20,719 nucleotides of DNA. Origin: Paraglomus occultum. Lineage: Eukaryota; Glomeromycota; Glomeromycetes; Paraglomerales; Paraglomeraceae. Below are positions 1-8,706 of the stretch, piece by piece; the first letter of the stretch is position 1, and each line of letters begins with the position of its first letter. A program made the translations under genes and the position numbers. The stretch spans positions 1-20,719 of the forward strand of contig CAJVPJ010000618.1 in NCBI GenBank assembly GCA_910592205.1, given 5' to 3'. The notes beneath the pieces were generated by a model, which worked only from the letters and a program-made list of their open reading frames with translations, did not search any database and was not told where the DNA came from.

Positions 1-460
1 AAATGCACCACACGGGACTACATCGGAGTATTCCACATGTGGAGCAGAAGCCATAAAGAGAATAACAATGGTAAAAGAGTTTATCAGCAACCATGTAATA
101 GTTATCGTCATTAGACTTGGTGAATCCAATAATGAGTTTGTTGCGATGAGAAAGCCATACGGAGTATCGTCTAAAGTTATCGTCATTGTTATTGTACTTG
201 TGTGTTGGAAGTGAGTATATTCTAGCAAACTCACTCACAAGTGTTGCTGTACATTCTTCGTTACTTCCAAGTAACACCAGCCTTATCGTCTCATCATAAA
301 GGTGCTTGCGGATAGCGTAGTAAACATTGTCAATTTGAGTTGGCTTTACGTTGGTGATTTCCTCGAAAGGTATCCATTTCAGTCTTAAGTCTCCATTTTC
401 GCTTTCCAAGGAGGATTCAACCACGTTGGCAACGGATGGATTATTAGCAATCGACGACAT
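1..460 (-). CDS. N-terminal part of a Cys-rich protein of a possibly Glomeromycotina-expanded family (3' end outside window)
   Basis: An open frame runs leftwards from the ATG at 458-460 to the window edge with no stop, giving 153 complete codons of a gene whose 3' end is not in the window. The protein opens with a short low-complexity stretch, then has LKWIPFEEITNVK, a VYYAIRK segment, a VLLGSNEECTATLVSEFAR segment, and a cysteine cluster near the cut end (GFCSTCGILRCSPVWCI). That cluster resembles a treble-clef or zinc-ribbon arrangement. I recall very similar text (WIPF, YGFCSxCGIxRCSPVWCI) in large Rhizophagus families that include protein-kinase-like members, so the missing C-terminus may carry a kinase or pseudokinase domain. 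That is inference, since no catalytic motif is in view. The start is the first ATG of the open frame. No intron is needed in the visible part. The coding reading is fairly secure; the function is not. Confidence 0.7.
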   Translation of the reverse strand, partial: MSSIANNPSVANVVESSLESENGDLRLKWIPFEEITNVKPTQIDNVYYAIRKHLYDETIRLVLLGSNEECTATLVSEFARIYSLPTHKYNNNDDNFRRYSVWLSHRNKLIIGFTKSNDDNYYMVADKLFYHCYSLYGFCSTCGILRCSPVWCI

Positions 461-2040
461 AGTTGAATTATAATTGAAAATGTTATCTCTCAAGTTAATG
501 TCAATCCTTAATTGTGTTACATTGCACGCAAATCGATCATGTGGCATATAAATTTAGCCTTTGAGTATGCGAGGTCGAACCCGTTGTTTTTACGAATATT
601 CTCAGATTCATTGATTGTAAAAGCTGTTGAACGTTTGTGCGATGTGGTATCCTATCATTATGTGATTGCTGCGTCATTATACTCTGATTTTTTGTTACAA
701 TCATACACTTTTTTGATAATCAGTAAGTTTTGTCAAAATGCATATTAATATAGCCAAGGTAAAAAATAGAGTTTTATGTTAATTTCTTTGTACTCAACGC
801 AACGTGATTGTTAAAATTAAAATTTATACAGGCAAACAATACAGTAGATAGTACAAAAGTTAGTTTTAAATATAAAAGTGTGCAAATACTTTGTCCCCAT
901 CTGTAGGCGGCGCATAAATGAACTAAAACTCTAAATTTTCTTTTATTATGGAATTTATATTCTGATACGTCTTACTAAATTTAGCACAGCAAACAAATAT
1001 CGTTAGAATGGGTCAATTCCCAGAATGGGTCGTAACATTAGTATTACCATTACCAATAGATTTTTTGTTTCTATATCACTTCATAACAAATCCAGATATG
1101 ATAAAAAGAGCACGAAAAGACTTTCAACGCAGTCACGACCTGAATCGATGTGGCGTGGTTGACAGGGAATTACGTATAATGCTATTCTAGTTTTTCCAAG
1201 AAAATGAATGTTCCATTGGTCAATTATTAATGCTATTTACTACTTAGTATCATTTATTACAATCATTTTTTATGATAAATATAAATTTGTGTGGTTTGCA
1301 TGCAGCCGTTATTAGCCATAGAAGAGAATTTCATTATCACTCTAATCTCGAATAATGAATAAATTCGTAAACGCTGAAATTGAATTCAAATTTTTTTATG
1401 ACTAGATGACATAGATTTAATTATAAAGCTTTATTTTTATTCACCAAATCGTAAGCCTAGAAAGGAGCATATGAACGTTAATTTTGGGATTTGCCAAGAC
1501 ACACGGAAAAAATAGTCAATAATGAGCCATCCGATTAAAAATTGAATCCCATATTATAATGTATACGATTGGTACGCCTGAAACATTAAAACGCTATTAT
1601 TTATCAAATTGCATATTGATATTAACATAATCATAACACACGTAACCGTTTATTTATAATAAATAGTTACTATGAAGGATTTACGCGGTTCTAAATGCGC
1701 TGATATTGAATGGACCGAAATATTGCAATTGCCACAAGTTCGCACCAATAAACTCCTAGTACTAGGATGTATTTCAAAAAAATAACCTTAGAGCAAAAAA
1801 TATCAATTGTCTTGAAGCTAGGCAAGTGATATACGATTTCCGGATGGTACTTCTTACTCGCCCACAATTGAAATTGCAATCCGTTTCAATTAGTGTATAG
1901 ATGACTAAAAATACAGGAAATAATTATAATCATAGTGGAGTAGAAAAACATTGGAGTAATCATTGTACTGAAAATAAAATTTGTAAAATACAAAGATTAT
2001 CTAAAACGTATACAGAAATCTCGATCTGAACGTATTTACA
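461..2040. other. Intergenic stretch, no supported gene
   Basis: AT-rich sequence between the left-edge gene, which is transcribed away leftwards, and the next coding-like patch. The only open frames are short (about 60-78 codons), with unremarkable composition, no recognisable domain and no convincing splice partners. The first few hundred bases probably hold the promoter of the left-edge gene. I see no transposase, long terminal repeat or tRNA. Confidence 0.5.
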
Positions 2041-2480
2041 ATGATAGCTTTGCTTTATGTCGTCATGAATTTTGCAGTTAGTAAGGTTAAACATGCCATG
2101 GCTGCAGCAAAAAAATTCGAGCGTGTACAATTATACAAAGAAAATTTATCGAATATTTATTATCGTCCATCTGGAATCCGTGTACAAATGTTTGTTGACT
2201 GCTCGCGAAGAAATGCGACGTCAAGCCATGATATACTAATTTGCGATCTGCAGAGTATGGCATGTTTACAAAATTCAAATGCACGGATGGAAACTTTTTG
2301 CAAAAACATCCTCACTGCGTGAGTAGAATTCATACCTGTCTGCGTGTTTTGCAAACCCTTTAGGGAGTCATGAAAAACAATAATCGGCTAGACTCAGCAC
2401 TAGTGCAACTCGCGCAATCAAACATAGAATTACGGGAGGAGTTGGATTGTGACGTAGAAATTAATCACACCAGGCCTTCT
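2041..2480 (+). pseudogene. Coding-like remnant, unidentified
   Basis: A 93-codon frame (2041-2322) ends at a TGA overlapping a good-looking donor (GTGAGT at about 2319). After a possible acceptor (CCCTTTAG, about 2362) a second readable stretch appears, with MKNNNRLDSALVQLAQSNIE and an acidic tail (about 2370-2480). Both pieces look helical and protein-like, but joining them at those splice sites puts a stop in frame. Either the model is wrong or the gene is broken. I do not recognise the protein; a taxilin-like coiled coil was considered but the match is too weak to name. The patch stops exactly where the duplicated segment beginning at 2481 starts, so it may have been truncated by that insertion. 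Low confidence. Confidence 0.2.
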
Positions 2481-2806
2481 GTATGTTTCTGTTAACAATC
2501 CTTTTATTTGTGCATCTGCTGAACATAAGGTTTTGTTTCATTAATTGAAATATAATTTAGAAAAGGCGCATTGGTTGACAGTGTTGCTCGGCGTTGAAGT
2601 AGATGTCATCGAGGAAGCATTGGTAGTATACTCCCTGCGGTGACTCATAGCTGATTGTAGGATTCACCGAGTCAGCCTTAATAATAAAGCGAATTGAGCT
2701 TTCAGTTCTGCAAAGTAACATGTAAGGATTAATAAATAAACAGTAGAGCGTTTTCGCATGGGTTGCTTCCTATACCTCATAGGCCGTTGTACAGAATAGT
2801 CACTAA
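2481..2806 (-). pseudogene. Decayed partial copy of the 5' end of the RING/TPR gene at 16898-20156
   Basis: This segment aligns base by base with 19853-20165, in the same orientation. Shared landmarks include TTAACAATCCTTTTATTTG, GCATCTGCTGA, TTGAAATATAATT (CTGAAATATAATT in the parent), TTCAG, CAAAGTAACATG, TTTTCGCAT, ATACCTCATA and AGTCACTA. Read on the minus strand it covers the start region, exon 1, the whole first intron with donor GAG|GTATAG and acceptor TTTGCAG, and about the first 190 nt of exon 2. It is not functional: the start ATG is destroyed by a small insertion (ATTCTGTACAACGG replaces the ATG context), exon 2 contains indels, and the frame reaches a stop after the equivalent of the TVNQGCF region. 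The copy then ends abruptly at 2481 inside the coding sequence. Because the intron and upstream bases are retained, it arose from a DNA-level duplication rather than a processed transcript. Confidence 0.85.
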
Positions 2807-4184
2807 TCTTGACTGTTCAAACGACTGCTGTATTTTTCAGCAATAAATCTTAACCCTTGTTCCTCTTGGCTAGAACGTTCCTGCGGTGTTACAAGGCGGT
2901 GATTGTTATTTATTCATACAATCACATAAACAATACATTAGAATCACACGAATTAGAACATTCTAATCCATACAAGGGTACCTACTAGTCAGTTCATTAT
3001 TAAAAGCAATAAATGTATACTTGTTAATATTTCTAATATAAAAGCTCGCGACAAGTACGTTGTCAGAGATAGGATTTTTACGTCTAGATAAAAAAGCAAG
3101 TCGCTTCTCTGAGACGAGCTATTTACGATGGAATTATATTTTATTTTATTAATGAACATTTCAATTGATAAGCCTGCGCTGCGCAATCATTGATTAACAT
3201 TGGCGAAAATTCACATACGGGAAAAAAAAGTAAACTAACTAAACTTTGAACTTGAGATAATTAATTAATAACTCTATGTTTATAAACCAAGGTTTTTCTT
3301 TATAATATTTTACGGATCACCTGATTAAAGCGTCAAGAAGGTTGCGGCAAGCACTCTTATATATTATACTACCAGTGATTTGTGTTTCTAACCGTTACTA
3401 TTACGTGGGAAAGTTTGACTACATTCATCGCACAGCCACCCGGACCAGCAATCTGGAGAGATCGAGGATTTACTTTCTAAAATTAAAGACAGAAATATGA
3501 TTAGTAAATTTGCGCATTAACCTACGTACTCGAACTTGTCAATGTTGCTGACGGAATCATAAATGTGCTAATAACGTGTTTATACTCCGTAGATACGCAG
3601 ATTAGTATTAGACTTATACGTCGGAAAAGATGGTGAAGGCAAGGCATTTTAAACTACGATCTGGTATTTGTGTATTTAGGTTGAGAAATAAAGTCTTACA
3701 TATTCAAACTTGGTAGTTAGTAAAAGTTCATTCGTTTATTATTATGGCTTCTCTTGGTTGTGATAACTGTTTGTATGACGTTATTTTGGTTGGTTTTTTT
3801 TGTATAGCATCACGTGCCTTTAACTATACGAAAATGTAAAGCCACAGCCAAGCCTCCTTCGTCCATAAAACATATAAACGCCTATTTGTAAAAATACAAT
3901 ACTGTCTCTTGCTGCATCCTCGGAGTGATCTTGTTGCATGACGGATTCGTCGCGAATTTTGACTATACAATTTTTGGCTTGTATTATCGAGACGCTTATT
4001 ATACACAGATTTGCACGTCTGCAATCTGTGTATGAACAATTTAATATTTGTCACGTTCACTTTTGTTAACAATTTCTCATAATTAATTCTGTAAGGAAGT
4101 AGAGATAGACTTCCTTATCTACGACTTGTATTTGAAAATATCGAGTTGTCGTCATTATCATCAAGTCTTGAAGGTGGGAGAGGC
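2807..4184. other. Intergenic and probable promoter/5' UTR of the zinc-finger gene
   Basis: AT-rich DNA with no frame longer than about 80 codons and no recognisable protein. The right part, from roughly 3900, presumably contains the transcription start and 5' leader of the zinc-finger gene. It holds a strong inverted repeat at 4001-4033. I cannot place a TATA box or an upstream exon with confidence. Confidence 0.45.
4001..4033. repeat. Inverted repeat / potential hairpin upstream of the zinc-finger gene
   Basis: The arms ATACACAGATTTGC and GCAATCTGTGTAT are complementary over 13 pairs with a single bulged T, around a six-base loop ACGTCT. The element lies about 150 bases before the first ATG of the zinc-finger gene, so it could be a palindromic protein-binding site in the promoter or an RNA hairpin in the leader. 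The pairing is seen directly; the role is unknown. Confidence 0.6.
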
Positions 4185-6073
4185 ATGGTGCCGCCGAGTC
4201 AGACTATAAGTGCGTGGATAGAAACGAACCTTTTTCAAGATTTCGCCACCATGCCGAGTGGCAGTGGCGGTGTTGATATCCCATTGGGTAAACAAGGACA
4301 GAGTTCTGCCACTAGATCCGTTAAAAAACGACGAGACGCCTCAGTTCTTGATTCATCTGTGGATGAAAACGTACATGTACAACACGAATCAATGCCTGAT
4401 GATAACCATTTACCAACTATAAATAAAACAAGCAATAAGAATTCTTCTTCATTGATGAATTTGAAAGTGCTATCAAATAGCGACAATGATGGAAAGAAGG
4501 ATGATGAAACGCAGAGACGTGAGCAGATGGACGACTTAGAAGAACAGACGGCTGCTGCCCAGGTGTTGCAGCTGCTTAGTCTTAGACGTGTTTCCGAAGA
4601 GAAAGCATCTGATTCAAAGGAAGACGAGAGCAGGACTGTTTCGGATGCGAGTGACGAGATCGATACCAATATTACCACATTGACTGGGAATGTTGTGTCC
4701 CGGATGCATTCTACGTGTTCTTTCACGAGTAGTCAATTGACCGAGATGCCGAAAAGAGAGTTGATGGACGAGTGTTGCGCAATCGAGCGAATGGAATCGA
4801 AGGACAAAAGAGCGGGAGATGATGAAAGCAAAATATGGAACGATGTGACAGGTTTTACCTATGATAATGAAAATGATCAATCGGACGATGGTTTAACGAA
4901 TAGAGTAGTAGATGGAATTACAACGAGAAATAAAGATGAGAATGGGACAATGATAAGTAGGTATGATACAGCCAATGGTACTGATTGCAAGGGCGATGAT
5001 AATGAGAACAATGTAACTAGGTATTACGGAACTCCTGTGAATGATATTAGCAACAGTAGATCGAACGAAGGTTGCCAAATGGAGACAGCAGGATCACAAC
5101 CAAGTACGGAATCAATGTCATTATTACAGGATGCGAGCGCGATACTTCTTGGTTGGAGCAATATGGACGCAGACGGGCAATATACAATGGAAACGGATAG
5201 ACAGTCTGTTGCACCAGATGACGCGGCAACAAATTTACCTGGTAAGCAGCTTGTGAGGACGTGTAAAAGGACAAGAGAAGACAATGATGTTGTAAATAAT
5301 GGAACTACCGAGAGATATGATTCTATCAACGGAGAGTCGTTTACCGAAAATATGTTTATTGACGGAGTAAGTTCTGCCACATCAATCTTATTCAATGAAG
5401 CGAACGAAGGATATTCCGAGATGCAGTATATTAACGATTCAGCAGGCTATTTGATATCACCGAATTCTGCGTCTAACGAACAAATGGTAGAGTCTGTAAA
5501 CATACCATCGAACGATGCTCGTTTATACAGACGACGTAAGCAGATGTCAACAGACAATCCGTCTGAAATGAATGAACGTGAGAGCGATTCTACTGTAGTG
5601 GCCATAATAAACAAGGACAGTATGGATGTGGTTCACGATATCGATAACATTAATAACGCTGTTGGAGGGAATAAACCAAAAGTACCGCACAACGGATACT
5701 CGTGTCTGTATCCCGGATGTGGAAAGAGTTTTGCTCGCTTGTACAATCTAAAGTCCCACCATCGAACTCATACCGATGAAAGACCGTTCAAGTGTGATAC
5801 GTGTAGTACAGCATTTTCTCGTAATCACGATCTCAAGAGGCATCAGAAAATACACCAGAATTCAAAGCCTTATCTATGTGTCGGATGTCGGAAATTGTTT
5901 TCGAGGTAAGCGCATGTAAAACGGACGCGAATTCTCGTACTAATGCCGTTTTTATTGACACGATCATTTTGCTTCTCTTTAGGTTGGATGCACTGAAGAG
6001 ACATAAGCAGAACCCAAAAATTAGAGATGCGTGCCGGAATAGCGCAATAGCAGATGCTGAAAGACATGGTTAA
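4185..6073 (+). CDS. C2H2 zinc-finger transcription factor, Crz1/Prz1-like finger array
   Basis: Two exons, 4185-5905 and 5983-6073, separated by a 77-nt intron (GTAAGC...CTTTAG), encode about 603 residues. The first ATG of the frame is at 4185; the open frame extends a few codons upstream but has no earlier ATG. Residues 1-500 are long, acidic and rich in Ser, Asn and Asp, as expected of an unstructured regulatory region, with a KKRR basic patch near residues 47-50. The fingers are at the C-terminus: finger 1 at about 507-529 (C-x4-C, HHRTH), finger 2 at 537-557 (C-x2-C, HQKIH) and finger 3 at 565-591 (C565, C568, H581, C591). Finger 3 is a C2HC type whose last cysteine lies in exon 2. The linker THTDERPF and the ARLYNLKSH / SRNHDLKRH / SRLDALKRH series resemble calcineurin-responsive Crz1/Prz1 factors, so a nuclear, calcium- or stress-responsive regulator is likely. 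A PTINKT at about residues 77-82 only partly fits a PxIxIT calcineurin-docking motif. The family assignment is good; orthology to Crz1 is inference. Confidence 0.82.
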
Positions 6074-6143
6074 ACAATTTGTTTTTCACGTAATAATCGA
6101 GTCGCGAGGAACATAATAGGAATGTCTCTTTGTGCCTCACTAT

Positions 6144-6168
6144 GGGTTGCGGGGGAGGGGAGGGGGGG
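6144..6168 (+). other. Potential G-quadruplex in probable 3' UTR
   Basis: Four G-runs on the coding strand (3, 5, 4 and 7 guanines) are separated by TTGC, A and A, starting 71 nt after the zinc-finger gene's stop codon. The arrangement meets the usual G3+N1-7 pattern for an intramolecular quadruplex. It stands out sharply in an otherwise AT-rich region and would lie in the mRNA if the transcript extends to the AATAAA at 6735. Confidence 0.6.
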
Positions 6169-6734
6169 TCGCTGCGTATGGACAAAATGGGTTGATACGA
6201 CATTGGAATTGGGTGTCGACATTTTTTTCTTCTAATATTCAAATACAAGAGGAATGAAGATCCACTATCCTTAAGAATTTGGAGCTCGCGCGTTACGTTG
6301 AATTCTCAAACACATGGCTAAGATTCATGAATTCACCGTGTTACCAAGAACCGAATTCAGTTTCTTTCTTTGCTACATAACACAAAGATTTGTTTACTAT
6401 CGAATAACTCTAACAGTAAAAACTTGCTTTTTACTCCAAAAGAATTTCTCGGATGATTGACATCATTAATTTTTCTCAGAGTTGCTTTTACTGGCGATCT
6501 CTGACGTTTTCAAATTTGTGCGGAACAGGGCTATAGTAAAATGATTTCCGTGCTCCTCAAATGTGAAATTGAGTCTTCCAAATTCGCTACCGAATTCGTA
6601 AGATCTACCGGAGCATCAACATACATAGCTGATAATGCCGCCTGATGCGGGGTTTCCTATCCCGTGATCATCACAGATGACATGATAAACTGTTTAATAC
6701 GCATGTATAAATATCAAATGTATGAATTCAACAC

Positions 6735-6740
6735 AATAAA
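6735..6740 (+). terminator. Candidate poly(A) signal of zinc-finger gene
   Basis: AATAAA on the coding strand, about 660 nt after the stop codon, within ACACAATAAATAACAAATAT. It is a plausible polyadenylation signal, but the hexamer is common in AT-rich DNA. Confidence 0.3.
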
Positions 6741-7999
6741 TAACAAATATAATCAGTACAAAAAGGATTTGCTTCGTAGTGGATGAAGCGTAATGTTAAG
6801 GTAAGGTCTCGGAAACAGTTGTTGAGGCTGGACAAGTAAAACTTTGAGTGCGCGGCTACATTCGTACCACTTGATTGGTGGAGTTTACTATTCAGAAATC
6901 TTTAGGTTTAACGGTTAGGGCAAAAATGATTAATGCGATTGGTATATCATTTTATATTCACTCTACAAAGTATCGAGCTCTTTTACAAGAAGATAAAGAA
7001 CTATTCTCTATCATAACAGTAAATCACACAATTTATCAATAATTCGTTTTTGTATCATGTGTCAAATCACAAATAAGCAAACAGGTCGGTGAATCAGGCA
7101 TGTTGAAGTCACATACCGAGTATAACTCGAGTGTATCTAATTGCATTAACAGAAACATTGGGTTAGATTTGCTGCTCATAATTATTCCCCTCCCTCCATC
7201 TCATTCAGTATATCGTTTTATTATTTGTGCTTGAGGTGTTGGCATGCTCGATGGTTAGTTAAACGTATTACAAAAGCATGTAAAGTCTGAGTTTATATTT
7301 ATATTATTGAAAGAATTTTAGTAAAGCCTTTTGCCTTTATCATGACGCCGGCGCCTCTTTTAGTCTTGTGGACATTAAATAGATATTGTTATGAATGACT
7401 ATATAGGCAATTCCCAGTCATGGCTTTGCATGATGAAGAACAACTAATAACCTACGATTGAAAAATTCAGTTTGATTTACCCTTAGAATTTGGAAATAAA
7501 GTTACATATACAGCGTCGAGTGCTTAACCAGCTAACAACGATTCGCAACACTGAACTAACAACGACAACAAATAATGTATGCATTACAAATATAGAATTT
7601 ACTATGTGTTTATACCGGGTTGGGTGGGACAATTACATATATTTGATCCGAGTTGACCAGTTGTACAAATTGTGTACCGCTTTCGATTTATAACAAAACT
7701 AAAAAGAGAAGTCAAACGCTTAGCGAACGCAATTTAGTTCCGACGTCTCATATGTTGTTTTACAGGGATTAGGTATTATATAGCATAAAGCCGGTTTCAG
7801 ATTTTAGCCAATGATACCAAATTCTTATTTGCGCTTCCTTCCCTGCTTTCTTATCGTCAAATAATCAAATAATCAAGCATAACTAGAGAGAATATGTAAT
7901 AAATGGTATTCGCGCCGAGCGACCAAAAAGTGGACAAAGAATTTAAATGTTTATTTTCAGAATTCTTTATTGCTTAAAGCACACTTTTGGTTGACAGTA

Positions 8000-8176
8000 A
8001 TGAATAAATCCAAAACAAATAGTCAGAATGCTTCCTCTGTGGCAAATTTTTTCAAATTTGTCGTTTCATTACCGTTGTTAGATTCTGCCAACAAGCATAT
8101 AATGGACGATCCATTAAAAAACAAGTGCGATAATCCTCGAAAGTCGCCTGCTGCAGAGAATTTTATTTTTTTTTAA
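8000..8176 (+). CDS. Doubtful small ORF, 58 residues, unidentified
   Basis: ATG at 8000-8002, stop at 8174-8176. The product starts MNKSKTNSQNASSVANFFKF, is followed by a hydrophobic VVSLPLL and a polar middle, and ends ENFIFF. A possible splice acceptor (TTGACAG) lies just before the ATG and an AATAAA follows the stop within about 10 nt, so this could be the last exon of a small gene. I recognise no domain and found no upstream exon. It may equally be chance. Confidence 0.2.
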   Translation: MNKSKTNSQNASSVANFFKFVVSLPLLDSANKHIMDDPLKNKCDNPRKSPAAENFIFF

Positions 8177-8706
8177 AGAATAAATATTATTAATATGGAC
8201 ATTTCCTCGATTTTTTAATTTAGTGACGATTACTTTTTCTGTGGGAGATCCTTTGTGCTTGTGACACAGTCATAAACGTGTTGCAAAAAATTGACATTCA
8301 CGCGCATCTTAGTACGGGTAATGTTGCACACGATCCGCAAATTTTAACTTTGCAGCATTTTCGTACGTTTCGGTAACAACGCTTTTTTGCATACGAATAT
8401 CCGCGACACAAACAATAAACGCAAGCAGCGTTTGTTTACGTTATTGGGACACTTTCCTTATCTCATATTAATTTGGAGACAAAGGGAGATTTGTGAATAG
8501 ATGGAGAATGTAACACAACTATGACGTTTGCACAGTACCCTGAGGCGCTATATTTTTCTGCAACACACGCCAAATAATAATGTCCTATTATCTACACGTG
8601 ACGTGCGGCGTAACAGTCGCACGAGACTTCAACATTCTATTTGTATGGCCCTAGCTAAACTATATGAGCTTTTCTAAACATTTTGGCAGGGAAATAATAT
8701 AACTAA

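Larger units (their letters stand above)
6074..8706. other. Long intergenic region between zinc-finger gene and STE50-like gene
   Basis: About 2.6 kb. The left part is probably the 3' UTR of the zinc-finger gene, with a G-run at 6144-6168 and a candidate poly(A) signal at 6735-6740. The rest is AT-rich with only short frames, of which the one at 8000-8176 is the least unlikely to be real. The last few hundred bases should contain the promoter and 5' leader of the SAM-RA-SH3 gene. No transposon ends or long repeats were recognised. Confidence 0.45.

Noticed and set aside
512-1190. Two short plus-strand frames (512-748 and 1008-1190)
   Set aside because: Short, no recognisable domain, no splice partners, and composition typical of chance frames in AT-rich DNA.
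4146-4184. Upstream extension of the zinc-finger protein from a TTG at 4146
   Set aside because: No ATG lies in this part of the frame; the first ATG is at 4185 and nuclear fungal genes rarely start at TTG.
4235-4726. A 163-codon minus-strand frame opposite the zinc-finger gene
   Set aside because: It is the antisense of a Ser/Asp-rich coding region, which generates Ser/Leu-rich open frames by composition. It has no domain or splice support.
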